A DNA stretch of 37,724 nt from Phycisphaerae bacterium (GCA_021604825.1 BQJS01000017.1:1-37724), one strand, 5' to 3'. Shown: positions 7,694 to 16,773, counted from the stretch's first letter. Made by a program: numbers and translations. The notes: generated by a model not told the origin, from the letters alone.

Positions 7694-9256
7694 ATGCGTT
7701 TGTCTCCACACCAACTGATTTTCCGATTTGCTTGCTTGATCATCGCGCTCTCCCTCAGTCTGCCCGTGCGCGCCGACGATGTGCCTAGGAAGCACTTTGA
7801 TGGCGTCGGCGATGCGCGTTTCCTGCGTTTCGATGGAAGCCCATCCACGCCTGCCAACCCACCGATGATCGACCTGGTGCGTTACCGAATTGGCGCATGG
7901 ACGCCGAACGACGCCACCGCTTCACTTTTCCGCGGCGAATGGGTTGCCGCCCCTGCCAACTTCTTTCGATTGGACCTGGTCTTTGAAGGACTGGTCAATC
8001 CGCCGGGACTTGGCTTTCCCGCCGGCATCAATCTATTCGGTGACAACCCACTACTTGGATTCGTCGAACTGGACATCGACGCCAATGTGCTGACGGGTGG
8101 CGAGTTGCTCGGACCGCAGTTTCGCTATCACGGGGCAGCCGGTCGTTTCGGCGGACCGATCAGCAACGATCGCTTTGACGGTCGCGTGTCTCTCGACACA
8201 TGCCCAGGCGACTACGATGCCGACGCAAGTACGGGGCCATACTTCCCCGAAAGAAGCGGCGAAGAATTCAACCTTGCATTCCTATGGGGTTCGGTTTCGT
8301 CGGTTGATGTGGGTACCAATGGCGACTTTACATTTGACCCAGGCGAAGTCTGGACGGTACGCGGACCATTTCTGAACAGAGCACACGGCTTTGACGACTT
8401 CATTCTGGTCTGTTGTTCTAACGGTCTGCCCACCTACACGCCGCAGGTCGACTTACTCTATTCGCACTCAACAACATCGGATCGGACCACCGTTTCATTG
8501 GTGTACCCTTTGAATCACGACGGAGCGGCTGCCATCGCCGGGGGCGTCTCCGAATCACCCGACTGCTGCGCCGACAATCAGAGCAGCATCCTCGAAGGGC
8601 TCGATCACGTTTCAATCAGCGCCCAGTTCGCCACAGCACAGGATCGCGCGGACGTGAATTTCCCGTTGATCGAAAACTGGGAATTCCAAGTGGCTGGTGA
8701 TTATCTCTCTCCGGAAAATTGGGAGGTGAACGCCATCTTCGCCGGCGTCTTCACCGACCCGGATTCGCTCACGCCTGCTCTGGCTTGGACAGATATCGCC
8801 CCGAATGTCGTCACGCACGATTACAACGGTGACGCCGATGTCGACATGGATGATGTGCTGCTCTTTGACGCATACCTCGCAAGTGTCGACGGCGGTTCGT
8901 GCGATGCCGATGGTGTCGTTGACGGCGCCTATACGATTCTTGATTTCGGCAACGGATTCGACGTCCACGATGCCAACTATGACGGCGTCGTCAATGTCGA
9001 CGACCGCCCGCCCGAACCAGACCCGGCGGCAATCTTCGATGTGGATGACGACGGTGATCTCGATCTTGTCGATTACGCGATCCTTCAACGGTGCGTGGTT
9101 GAGATGATTGGGGACCCGATGCCGACCGAATGCGTGGATGTCGATTCCAACGATGACGGCAACGTTACGCCGATCGAGATAACACCATTTGGCGAATACA
9201 TGGGCGGTCCCGGCCTCCTCCTATTCAATGCCGGCAACGCGCAACAGCAACCATGA
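7694..9256 (+). CDS. Secreted protein with Asp-rich dockerin-like Ca-binding repeats
   Basis: 520 residues from ATG 7694, chosen because it begins a clean signal peptide (MRLSPHQLIFRFACLIIALS, cleavage probably after VRA). The first about 375 residues form an unrecognised, probably beta-rich domain with paired cysteines (CCSNG, CCADN). From about residue 375 come EF-hand-like loops: DYNGDADVDMDDVLLFD, NYDGVVNVDD, VDDDGDLDLVDYAILQRC and VDSNDDGNVTPIE, ending EYMGGPGLLLF. The Asp spacing (DxDxDGxxD) is that of calcium loops of dockerin type I or EF-hands. Planctomycetes carry many such domains without cellulosomes, so here it is probably a stabilising or surface-association module. The pseudopilin gene follows after 13 nt. 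Confidence 0.8.
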   Translation: MRLSPHQLIFRFACLIIALSLSLPVRADDVPRKHFDGVGDARFLRFDGSPSTPANPPMIDLVRYRIGAWTPNDATASLFRGEWVAAPANFFRLDLVFEGLVNPPGLGFPAGINLFGDNPLLGFVELDIDANVLTGGELLGPQFRYHGAAGRFGGPISNDRFDGRVSLDTCPGDYDADASTGPYFPERSGEEFNLAFLWGSVSSVDVGTNGDFTFDPGEVWTVRGPFLNRAHGFDDFILVCCSNGLPTYTPQVDLLYSHSTTSDRTTVSLVYPLNHDGAAAIAGGVSESPDCCADNQSSILEGLDHVSISAQFATAQDRADVNFPLIENWEFQVAGDYLSPENWEVNAIFAGVFTDPDSLTPALAWTDIAPNVVTHDYNGDADVDMDDVLLFDAYLASVDGGSCDADGVVDGAYTILDFGNGFDVHDANYDGVVNVDDRPPEPDPAAIFDVDDDGDLDLVDYAILQRCVVEMIGDPMPTECVDVDSNDDGNVTPIEITPFGEYMGGPGLLLFNAGNAQQQP

Positions 9257-9269
9257 TGATCGAATTGCA

Positions 9270-10082
9270 ATGACACACTTGCACGAGACATCCAGACGCC
9301 ACAACAATCGCTCAGCATTAACGCTGATCGAACTGCTCATCGTGATGGCGATCATGAGCATCCTGCTCAGCATCCTGCTGACGACGCTGGGCAAGGTGCG
9401 TGAATCAGCCCGCAGCGTGCTCTGTAAAAACAAGCTGCAAGGCGTATCGCATTCGTTTCAATTGTTCGCCGACGACTACGGTCACCCCGATCGTGGCCGC
9501 GAAAGTGCCAAACTTGGCGCACAACAGTTTCGCCTGGAGGACTTTCAAGACAGCCTGTACGGCACCGAGGAATTCTTCAAGCAATCAACCGCACAACTTG
9601 GAACGATTCCGCTCGATGTCCGCAAGCAATCGCTGATCTGTCCGGATGGCCCCAAAGGATTGGCTCGCGATAGCAGTCCCCAACCAGCCGAAGATACAAT
9701 CGCGCCGCTGGCCAGCGTCAGCGTTGGATTCAACATGCGTTTGCACAAGGCGAACGTCAAGATCTCGATTGGACCGACCCAAATCAACGTTCTGCGTGAC
9801 GTTACCTTAACGTCCCGAATACTCGAGCATCCTTGGACGCCATTGGCGTTTGACGTGGATGGTGCAAGTGCCCAGGCACGCCCTCAGCCACTCATTCCGT
9901 TCTATTCGGCACCTTCGGTTGGTTCAGACGGATTGTACGCTAATGATGTGTTCTGGTTTCCGGCCAAGCGCCATTCTGGGATGGTCCATGCCGCGTTTGT
10001 CGGTGGGCATGTTTGGAGTTCTCGCAATCCGAAGATGGCCCCCGATTGGAATTGGTCCTATCAACCGCCACCGGATGAATAA
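9270..10082 (+). CDS. Prepilin-type N-terminal methylation protein (pseudopilin, DUF1559-like)
   Basis: 270 residues from ATG 9270. A short polar leader (MTHLHETSRRHNNRSA) precedes the class III signal LTLIELLIVMAIMSILLSILL, where prepilin peptidase would cut before the hydrophobic helix. The conserved Glu sits five residues in (LTLIE). The rest resembles the large family of planctomycete pseudopilins: CKNKLQGVSHSFQLFADDYG after the helix, and HSGMVHAAFVGGHVW near the end, the usual GGHV signature. It is probably a minor pseudopilin of a type II-like secretion or pilus system. No other secretion gene is nearby. It lies between the secreted protein and the two-component pair, probably in the same operon. 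Confidence 0.85.
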   Translation: MTHLHETSRRHNNRSALTLIELLIVMAIMSILLSILLTTLGKVRESARSVLCKNKLQGVSHSFQLFADDYGHPDRGRESAKLGAQQFRLEDFQDSLYGTEEFFKQSTAQLGTIPLDVRKQSLICPDGPKGLARDSSPQPAEDTIAPLASVSVGFNMRLHKANVKISIGPTQINVLRDVTLTSRILEHPWTPLAFDVDGASAQARPQPLIPFYSAPSVGSDGLYANDVFWFPAKRHSGMVHAAFVGGHVWSSRNPKMAPDWNWSYQPPPDE

Positions 10083-10130
10083 CATTCTCCGGATTTACGG
10101 CAGAGTCTGCGTCATCGAAAGCTGATCACG

Positions 10131-11543
10131 ATGAAGTTGCGACAAAAATTCGGCGTGCTCGCCCTTATCTACGTGCTGTCACTGTCTGTGAACCTCGTGA
10201 TGTCGGGGTGGTGTATCGTCGTGTACTTTCAATCCGCGTTCGTGGATGTGCAGTCATCATTCATTCGGCAGTCCGAGGTCGAGCGTTGGCGGATGCAGGT
10301 CCAAATGGCCAAAGCCCAGCTCGAGCTTCCGACGCTTGATCCGAATTCAATCGACATTGCCAGCACGATCGCCCCGTTGCGTCAGCATGCATCAACACGA
10401 ATCGAAGGCCCATCGCTAATTGACAACACTCGCGAACGGGAATATTGGCAGGAACTCGCCACTGCGATCGATACTGGCAAGGAAAAACAACCCCACGAGT
10501 GGCTGAGCAATTGCGATTCAATCTTGGGAAAAATCAGCGCTCTGATCACAACAAAACGCCATGACGCCATGCATCACGCAGCCACCACCCAACAACGCGT
10601 CGTCACCATTCTCATCGCCAATGCCATCGTCGGAGCAATCCTCTGCATCGTCGGATTGATACTGGTGAGACGGTGGGTGCTGGTGCCGGTCGCAAAGTTG
10701 CGCGTCGCCACCAAGGAAATTGCCGGCGGTCACTTTGACTACCGCATCAAGCCGCAGTCCGCCGACGAACTCGGCGATTTATCAAACGAAGTCAATCAGA
10801 TGTCCGGCACCATCGTGGACATGCAGGCCAAACTCGTCGAGCAAGAACGTCAAGCCGCCGCCGGTGAGATGTTTCGCCGCATCGCCCACAACATCCGCAA
10901 CCCGCTCGCGGGCATTCGCGGATTGGCTGAAGCCACCCGAAATCCGCAAGCCCACGTCGAGGATGTCTCCGAGTATCAGGAACGAATCATCAAAGCCATC
11001 GATCGGTTGGAGCAGTGGCTGCGTCAGTTGCAGCATTCCGTCGAACCAATGAGCATTGCGCCGCAGCGCACCGATCTCGCCGAGCTTGTCGAAAACGTCT
11101 GCAACGTGATGACGCCGACAGCCGACCGCGCGAGAGTTCAGTTGGCCGCCGTCATCGATCCCGAAACGCGTTTCGTCGTGGTCGATGGATTCCACTTCGA
11201 GCAAGCCTTGGTCGCACTAATCACTAACGCAATTCAGGCGTCAAGCCCCGGCCAAACGGTGCGCATCCGTGTCGCACAGAGTGTGAACCACCAGGAACAT
11301 TGGAGAATCAGCGTCGAGGATGAGGGCTCTGGCATCGCCGAACATTTGCAAAGCAAGGTGTTTCTGCCAAACTTCACGACCCGCAGCGACGGCAACGGTA
11401 TCGGCTTGTCGATGGTGGCAAAGGTCGTGCAAACGCATGGCGGTCGAATTCAATGCGAGTCGTCACCTGGCGCGGGGAGCCGGTTTGAGGCGATCATGCC
11501 AGGGCGAATTGAGACGCCCAACCAACTCGATCAGGAGCAGTAG
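10131..11543 (+). CDS. Membrane sensor histidine kinase (HAMP, HisKA, HATPase), NtrB/AtoS-like
   Basis: 470 residues from ATG 10131. TM1 (about 8-32) and TM2 (about 157-182) flank a 120-residue periplasmic sensor region. HAMP is at about 180-232, then the H-box IAHNIRNPLAGIRG with phospho-acceptor His at 253. The ATPase has an N-box (ITNAIQAS), G1 (DEGSGI) and G2 (NGIGLSMV). The residue after the His is Asn, where most HisKA proteins have Glu or Asp that assists phosphotransfer. The response-regulator gene follows after 3 nt, so they form a cognate pair. The signal sensed is unknown; the extracytoplasmic domain suggests an external or envelope signal. Confidence 0.9.
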   Translation: MKLRQKFGVLALIYVLSLSVNLVMSGWCIVVYFQSAFVDVQSSFIRQSEVERWRMQVQMAKAQLELPTLDPNSIDIASTIAPLRQHASTRIEGPSLIDNTREREYWQELATAIDTGKEKQPHEWLSNCDSILGKISALITTKRHDAMHHAATTQQRVVTILIANAIVGAILCIVGLILVRRWVLVPVAKLRVATKEIAGGHFDYRIKPQSADELGDLSNEVNQMSGTIVDMQAKLVEQERQAAAGEMFRRIAHNIRNPLAGIRGLAEATRNPQAHVEDVSEYQERIIKAIDRLEQWLRQLQHSVEPMSIAPQRTDLAELVENVCNVMTPTADRARVQLAAVIDPETRFVVVDGFHFEQALVALITNAIQASSPGQTVRIRVAQSVNHQEHWRISVEDEGSGIAEHLQSKVFLPNFTTRSDGNGIGLSMVAKVVQTHGGRIQCESSPGAGSRFEAIMPGRIETPNQLDQEQ

Positions 11544-11546
11544 CGG

Positions 11547-12938
11547 ATGGCCAACATCCTCGTCATTGACGACGAAGAAAATCTTCGCATTTCCATGCAA
11601 CTGGCGTTGAAGCGTGCGGGCCATTCGTGCCGCGTCGCGTCCAACGGCAAGGATGGTCTGGCCGCCGCCCGGTCAAAAATGCCTGACCTGATCTTCGTGG
11701 ACGTGAACCTGCCCGACACGGACGGCATGAAACTCATGGGCGAATTGCGGGCGATCGGCATAGACGTTCCGGTCATCGTCATCACGGGATTCGGCACGAT
11801 CGCCAGCGCCGTCGCCGCAATGCAGCAAGGGGCGGTCGATTTCATTCAAAAGCCCCTGTCGATGGACGAAGTCACGTTGTCCGTGTCGCGTTGCCTCGAG
11901 AACCTCAGCATCCGCAATCAACTCGACGCCTATCGCGAGGCACAGCAGCGCGAATCAGAGGGTGAGCGCGTCATTGGCGATTGTCAGGCGATGCGCGAAC
12001 TGCTCGAGGTTTCTGACAAGATTGCAGCCCTACCGCTGGACGATGAAGGATCGCTGCCTACCGTCCTGCTGCTGGGCGATACCGGCACGGGCAAGGAGGC
12101 AATCGCCCGTTACATTCATCGACGCGGACCAGCTGCCGATCGGCCATTCGTCCACGTTAACTGCACCGCTGTTCCGGAAAACTTTTTCGAGTCGGAACTC
12201 TTCGGCCATGAAGCTGGTGCATTTACGCACGCGAAGGCTGCAAAGAAGGGTCTGTTTGAAGTCGCCGAGGAAGGCACGTTGTTTCTCGATGAAATCGGTG
12301 ACATGCCACTGGCGACACAATCGAAACTTCTGGTGGCAATTGAAAGCGGACGCTTCCGCCGACTCGGGGGCACAACCGAGCGCGTCACCCGTGCAAGAGT
12401 GATGGCCGCCACCAACAGCGATCTCGAAGAAAAGATTCAACGCGGGGAGTTTCGAGCAGATTTGTTCTATCGCTTGAAAGTCTTCTGTCTGCAAATGCCA
12501 GCCCTTCGTGATCGCGGTGACGATGTCATCACGTTGGCCGAGCATTTCTTGCAACGGTTCCAGCAAAAATTCCGAAAGACATCGCTGGCATTCTCCGACG
12601 ACGCTCGCACTTCCTTACGCACCTATCACTGGCCCGGCAACGTACGCGAACTGGCCAACGTCATCCAGCGCGCCGCACTGCTTGCCGAGGGTTCCACTGT
12701 CACATCAGACACGCTCAATTTGCGTGCGGATGGAAGCTTGACGACGATCGCGCCGACCGCGAATAACGGTCAACCAAGAATCACAACACTTGAATCGGTC
12801 GAGCGGCAGCTCATCCAAGACACGCTCACGCATACCGACGGCAACATATCCGAATCCGCTCGGCTACTCGGGTTGTCGCGAGGCAGCCTTCGTCACAAGC
12901 TCGACAAACTAGGAATTCAATCCGACGCCCCGTCCTGA
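11547..12938 (+). CDS. NtrC-family sigma-54-dependent response regulator
   Basis: 463 residues from ATG 11547. The receiver domain (1-125) has DD at 9-10, phospho-acceptor D52 (VDVNLPDTDG), T80 and K102. The AAA+ domain has Walker A GDTGTGKE (177-184), GAFTHA (224-229), Walker B TLFLDEIGD (about 244-252), arginine-finger stretch RADLFYRL, and WPGNVREL. A Fis-type helix-turn-helix follows at about 435-460 (NISESARLLGLSRGSLRHKL). The loop that touches sigma-54 is GAFTHA, not the usual GAFTGA. It should activate sigma-54 promoters when phosphorylated by the kinase encoded just upstream. Targets are unknown; I saw no convincing -24/-12 element in the window. Confidence 0.95.
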   Translation: MANILVIDDEENLRISMQLALKRAGHSCRVASNGKDGLAAARSKMPDLIFVDVNLPDTDGMKLMGELRAIGIDVPVIVITGFGTIASAVAAMQQGAVDFIQKPLSMDEVTLSVSRCLENLSIRNQLDAYREAQQRESEGERVIGDCQAMRELLEVSDKIAALPLDDEGSLPTVLLLGDTGTGKEAIARYIHRRGPAADRPFVHVNCTAVPENFFESELFGHEAGAFTHAKAAKKGLFEVAEEGTLFLDEIGDMPLATQSKLLVAIESGRFRRLGGTTERVTRARVMAATNSDLEEKIQRGEFRADLFYRLKVFCLQMPALRDRGDDVITLAEHFLQRFQQKFRKTSLAFSDDARTSLRTYHWPGNVRELANVIQRAALLAEGSTVTSDTLNLRADGSLTTIAPTANNGQPRITTLESVERQLIQDTLTHTDGNISESARLLGLSRGSLRHKLDKLGIQSDAPS

Positions 12939-13261
12939 CCGAGCGTGCGCACATTTGGCCAGCACCCTCTCAAACATGGCCAAACTCAGCCGTTCACATC
13001 CCAGTTTGACGCTCATCAAAATGCCACAATAAACCTCATAAACCCCTACAGGACAGCTTGTTAGATCAAGCTGCGGGAATCGCACGTCTCCGGCATGAGG
13101 GATGCATTACCAGACTTGCGGAATGACAAACGTTGGCGCGTCGTCTGGCGCAACTTATCGCGGTCATTTCATCCATGCCTGGGACGAGCGAGAGAGCACC
13201 GCAGCAACCGTGTGGTGAATCAACAACGCGACCAAGAAATTCTTGAAAGGGGATTTGCATC
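12939..13261. other. Intergenic region between response regulator and large secreted protein
   Basis: Holds the inverted repeat at 12954-12984 and presumably the promoter for 13262. A partial -24/-12-like string (TTGGCGCG then TGGC) near 13132-13150 fits sigma-54 poorly. The downstream end carries the strong ribosome-binding site AAGGGGA before 13262. Confidence 0.4.
12954..12984. promoter_or_regulatory. Inverted repeat TTTGGCCA-N15-TGGCCAAA
   Basis: Perfect 8-bp arms (12954-12961 and 12977-12984) start 15 nt after the response-regulator stop. No T-tract follows, so it is not a standard intrinsic terminator. It could be a weak or factor-assisted transcription end, an mRNA-stabilising hairpin or an operator. 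Confidence 0.4.
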
Positions 13262-16200
13262 ATGCGCAATCGGCAATCTTCCAGTGATCGATGGATCGCC
13301 ATCGTAGCGATCACAGCAACGGCAGGTATCGCCACAGCAACCTTAACCCTCCAACCGGCGCTGAAAATTAACGATGTCCCGGGCGGCGCATCCGGACACC
13401 CTCCGGCGTTTACGGCCCTGCCGCAAGAGGGACACCCAAACGCGGCAAACATGGAAATGCTCATGCAGCAGAGTGCTCAGCAAGCCGAAGACTTTGCTGC
13501 AATGGCCGGTGAAGAACCCGACCCCGGCGACCTCGAGATCCCCGCCAATCTGCTCGCGCCACTGGCCTCTGGCGAATACGTCAACTTCGAGTCGCCAGCC
13601 GTCAGTCCAATCCAAGTCAGCTCCGACGGGCAGCATGTCTTCGCCGTCAACACGCCGAACAATTCTCTCGTGGTGTTGGACGCAGCCAACCGTCTCGCCA
13701 AGCAAAGTGAAATCTTCGTCGGCTTGGAACCGGTGTCGCTCCAAGTCCAACCGGGCACCAACGATTCGATTGTTTGGGTCGCGAATATTATTTCTGACAC
13801 GGTTGCAGTCGTGGATGTCGTGGCTGAGAAAGTGATCGAAGTGATCGACGTCGGCGATGAGCCGGTCAACATCGTGTTTGATCCAGCTGGCGACTATGCA
13901 TTCGTCGTCATTCAGGGCAGTCCGTTCGTCCCCGACGATGCGCCCCCCACCGGATCACCATTTGTCGATCTCGGCCACCTTGTAACGATCGACACAGCCA
14001 CCAAGCAAGTCGTCAGCACCACGTTTCTCGATTGCAACACGCCGCGCGCGGTCGTTTATGACGACACCAACGATCACATCGTCGTCGCCGCCCACCATTC
14101 CGGAAACAACACGTCACTCGCAGGTACGCCGGTGGAATTGCAGTTTGCAGATCCGACACCGACCAATCCGGCTCCGATTGTTGTGATTCCCCCGGAAGCG
14201 AGGGGGTGCCTGTTGCCCGATCCGTGTACGTCCAACGGTTGCGAGTGCATGACCATGCCCAATCTCTGGGTGGCGCAGCAGTTTAGCGCGACGGCGGATA
14301 CCTTCGACCCGAATCCCGGCAGTGAATCGCAGCTAAGTCCCTGGCCCGACGACTTCGGAACCAGCGGCGCTCCCCTTGTGCCACGCATCGTCCGCGATTC
14401 GGAAGGCGATTGGTTCGACATCACGCAAAACATTCTGACCGATGCCAATGGCGACCCCGATCCTGCGATGGTGACGCTGATGAATCAGGAATTCGGTATC
14501 CTCAACGCCGACGAAGTCATCCATCACATGGCCAATGATGCCAAGGACACGTTGGACCATGATTTGATTGTCGTGGATGCATCCAACCCCGGTGCGTCGA
14601 TAGGCGTCGGACTTCCCATCGTCAACGTCGTCGGCAACGTCGGCACAACGCTCAACGGTATGGACCAAAACCCGGAAACCGGCGCCCTCTTTGTGGCCAA
14701 CATGCAAGCGCTAAATGATGTGCGTCTTGGCGAGAATCTAAACGGGCACTTCCTTGATCACGTCATTGAAATCGTTGACGACTATTCGCTCGCCTCGCCT
14801 TCGATCACGCACCGCGACTTGCACGATGGTATTGACAACTTTCACGACATCAGCGCTCCCAACCCCACCGCCAAGGCTAAGTCGCTCGCCCATCCCAACG
14901 CCATCGCATTTCACAACAGCGGCGCATGGGCAGCCGTCGCGTCGTTGGGGATGGATCGCATTGGCATATTGAATGGTTCGACGGGTCGTGTGCTCGGGCG
15001 GCTGGACGTGCCGTCCGGGCCACGCGGCCTATCGATCGACTCCGCCAACGATCGCATCTATGTTCTGAGTCGTCACGCCATGACCGTCACGGCCATCGAT
15101 GTCGCTGCGTTCGACGCGCCACAAGTCATCGAAACCCGCGAATTGTTCAATCCGGAGCCGCGACACATTCGCGACGGTCGCAAGTTCCACTACAGCACTG
15201 GCTTTAGTCACAACGGTGCCCACTCGTGCGACTCGTGCCATCCGAATACGGATTTCGATCGTCTGGCGTGGGACCTCGGCGGGTTCGGGACAGCCACCCA
15301 ACCGGGACCACCGAACATGCCCGAGGCATTCAATCACCCACTCAAGGGCCCGATGGTAACGCAGTCGCTTCGCGGCCTCGCCAATCACGAACCACTGCAT
15401 TGGCGCGGTGACAAACCTGCGTTCCAGGATTTCAACGAAGCGTTCGCGAATCTCCTCGGTGGCGAAGAGATCCCCACCGATGACATGGACGCATTCAATG
15501 CGTTTATCAAGTCGGTGGTCTATCGACCCAACCCGTATTTCAAGCGTACGAACGCATACAAGGAACCGCGCTCGATCGACGGGTTGATCACCTACATCAA
15601 TTCCTGCAACGCCTGTCATCAAGTCATCCCGGCGCTGGGCAACGAATTTGGGCATGACGGTGCAGCATTCACGACCAACGGCGATGCCGGCATCAGCGCT
15701 ACCGGGTTCTTCGCCCAGTTACAAATTGTGACGCAGATGCGCGGTCTGCATAAGAAATTTGTCGGCGACGTGTACGACGGATTCGGCATGGTGCATGACG
15801 GCCGCGAAGAGCGCGAGGACAACGCCCATCCCCTTCAAACTTTCTTGAACGAGTTTTTCCCCGAGGCCATCACAGGAATTACGCCCGAGCGACAACTCGA
15901 CATGGTCGCAGCGATGAACGCCTTCCCGAGCAACGTTATGAACGTCGTCGGTTGGCAGGTGCTTGTCGATTCACCGGCGGCTTCTTTAACGACACTTGCT
16001 GACATCGATGTGATGGTCGCGCAATATCAGAAGGCACCGTCACACTGCGACATCATTGCGAAAGGAATCGTCAATGGAGCGCAGCATGGATATTGGTTGA
16101 TCGACGCAAGTGGCGGCCAACGTGATTTCATGTCTGATACTGGCGAAACAGTTACACAGAGCGCGCTGGTCGCATCGCTGCAATCGGGTGACTCCTTGGT

Positions 16201-16489
16201 CTTCACAGCTGTTCCGCCCGGTTCGGGAAAGCGCATCGGCATCGACCAGGACACCGACGGATTGCTCGACGGCGACGACCCGATGGCCCAGCACGACAAT
16301 ACGGGCGACTTCGACGTCGACGGTGACGTCGACCTTGCCGATCACGCTCAACTTCAACGGTGCTTCACAAACCCGAGTGTGCTGAGTGTTCTGCCTGAAT
16401 GCGAACTTGGCGACGCAAATGAAGACGGCGACGTCGACATTTTCGACTATGAGGAAATCAAGGTCCTGCACAACGGACCTGGGTTGTAG
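13262..16489 (+). CDS. Large exported beta-propeller protein with two c-type haem motifs and dockerin-like C-terminus
   Basis: 1075 residues from ATG 13262, with AAGGGGA about 8 nt upstream and a signal peptide (RWIAIVAITATAGIATATL). Residues about 100-300 and 530-640 carry YVTN/surface-layer type propeller repeats (VSPIQVSSDGQHVFAVN, NNSLVVLDAANR). Between the propeller blocks lies a Cys-rich insert (CLLPDPCTSNGCECM). Two c-type haem motifs follow: CDSCH near residue 656 and CNACH near 781, as in dihaem peroxidase-like domains. The last 60 residues hold Asp-rich calcium loops (DFDVDGDVDLADHAQLQRC, DANEDGDVDIFDYEEI) ending GPGL. It is presumably periplasmic or surface-exposed and redox-active; the electron partner and substrate are unknown. 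A 17-bp repeat lies across the stop codon and a strong terminator follows. Confidence 0.85.
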   Translation: MRNRQSSSDRWIAIVAITATAGIATATLTLQPALKINDVPGGASGHPPAFTALPQEGHPNAANMEMLMQQSAQQAEDFAAMAGEEPDPGDLEIPANLLAPLASGEYVNFESPAVSPIQVSSDGQHVFAVNTPNNSLVVLDAANRLAKQSEIFVGLEPVSLQVQPGTNDSIVWVANIISDTVAVVDVVAEKVIEVIDVGDEPVNIVFDPAGDYAFVVIQGSPFVPDDAPPTGSPFVDLGHLVTIDTATKQVVSTTFLDCNTPRAVVYDDTNDHIVVAAHHSGNNTSLAGTPVELQFADPTPTNPAPIVVIPPEARGCLLPDPCTSNGCECMTMPNLWVAQQFSATADTFDPNPGSESQLSPWPDDFGTSGAPLVPRIVRDSEGDWFDITQNILTDANGDPDPAMVTLMNQEFGILNADEVIHHMANDAKDTLDHDLIVVDASNPGASIGVGLPIVNVVGNVGTTLNGMDQNPETGALFVANMQALNDVRLGENLNGHFLDHVIEIVDDYSLASPSITHRDLHDGIDNFHDISAPNPTAKAKSLAHPNAIAFHNSGAWAAVASLGMDRIGILNGSTGRVLGRLDVPSGPRGLSIDSANDRIYVLSRHAMTVTAIDVAAFDAPQVIETRELFNPEPRHIRDGRKFHYSTGFSHNGAHSCDSCHPNTDFDRLAWDLGGFGTATQPGPPNMPEAFNHPLKGPMVTQSLRGLANHEPLHWRGDKPAFQDFNEAFANLLGGEEIPTDDMDAFNAFIKSVVYRPNPYFKRTNAYKEPRSIDGLITYINSCNACHQVIPALGNEFGHDGAAFTTNGDAGISATGFFAQLQIVTQMRGLHKKFVGDVYDGFGMVHDGREEREDNAHPLQTFLNEFFPEAITGITPERQLDMVAAMNAFPSNVMNVVGWQVLVDSPAASLTTLADIDVMVAQYQKAPSHCDIIAKGIVNGAQHGYWLIDASGGQRDFMSDTGETVTQSALVASLQSGDSLVFTAVPPGSGKRIGIDQDTDGLLDGDDPMAQHDNTGDFDVDGDVDLADHAQLQRCFTNPSVLSVLPECELGDANEDGDVDIFDYEEIKVLHNGPGL

Positions 16490-16508
16490 TGGGACCTGGG
16501 TTGTAGTG
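16475..16508 (+). repeat. Exact 17-bp tandem duplication spanning the stop codon
   Basis: The unit ggacctgggttgtagtg occurs twice back to back (16475-16491 and 16492-16508). The first copy holds the TAG stop at 16487-16489; the second lies just downstream. A recent slippage or duplication event is likely, since the copies are identical. Confidence 0.9.
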
Positions 16509-16582
16509 ATTCCGCAAATGCAGTCACACAATTAGACATGCCGGCCTTGCTCCTCCAAATCTCGACCGGCACATTCACGCTT

Positions 16583-16624
16583 GCGGGCGACGATGGATCA
16601 TCATATCCATCTTCGCCCGCTTTT
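16583..16624 (+). terminator. Strong intrinsic terminator after the propeller/cytochrome gene
   Basis: Arms GCGGGCGA-c-GATGGAT and ATCCATC-t-TCGCCCGC pair over 16 positions with one mismatch. The loop is six bases (CATCAT) and TTTT follows. It sits 94 nt after the stop at 16489 and matches a rho-independent terminator for the plus strand. Confidence 0.85.
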
Positions 16625-16773
16625 CTTGTTTCACTGGTCTCGCGAGGAGAACGACACGATAGACTTGCCATTTATCGCGGCCATTTGCCGTGGCAGAGCC
16701 GAACGTTTGCAGTCCGTTCGGAAAATACGAGAATGCCCGTCGAACAAACGTCACACATCAAGGAATCAATTCT

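Noticed and set aside
7694..9256. Cellulosome function for the dockerin-like domain
   Set aside because: No cohesin, glycoside hydrolase or scaffoldin gene occurs in the window; planctomycetes use such calcium loops broadly.
12030..12566. 178-aa minus-strand open frame
   Set aside because: Antisense to the AAA+ domain of the response regulator, whose Walker motifs are coded here.
13132..13150. Sigma-54-like string TTGGCGCG...TGGC
   Set aside because: The -12 element lacks GC at the required spacing, so it is not a valid -24/-12 promoter.
15029..15655. 208-aa minus-strand open frame
   Set aside because: It lies wholly inside and opposite the haem-propeller gene, which has haem motifs in the same bases on the plus strand.
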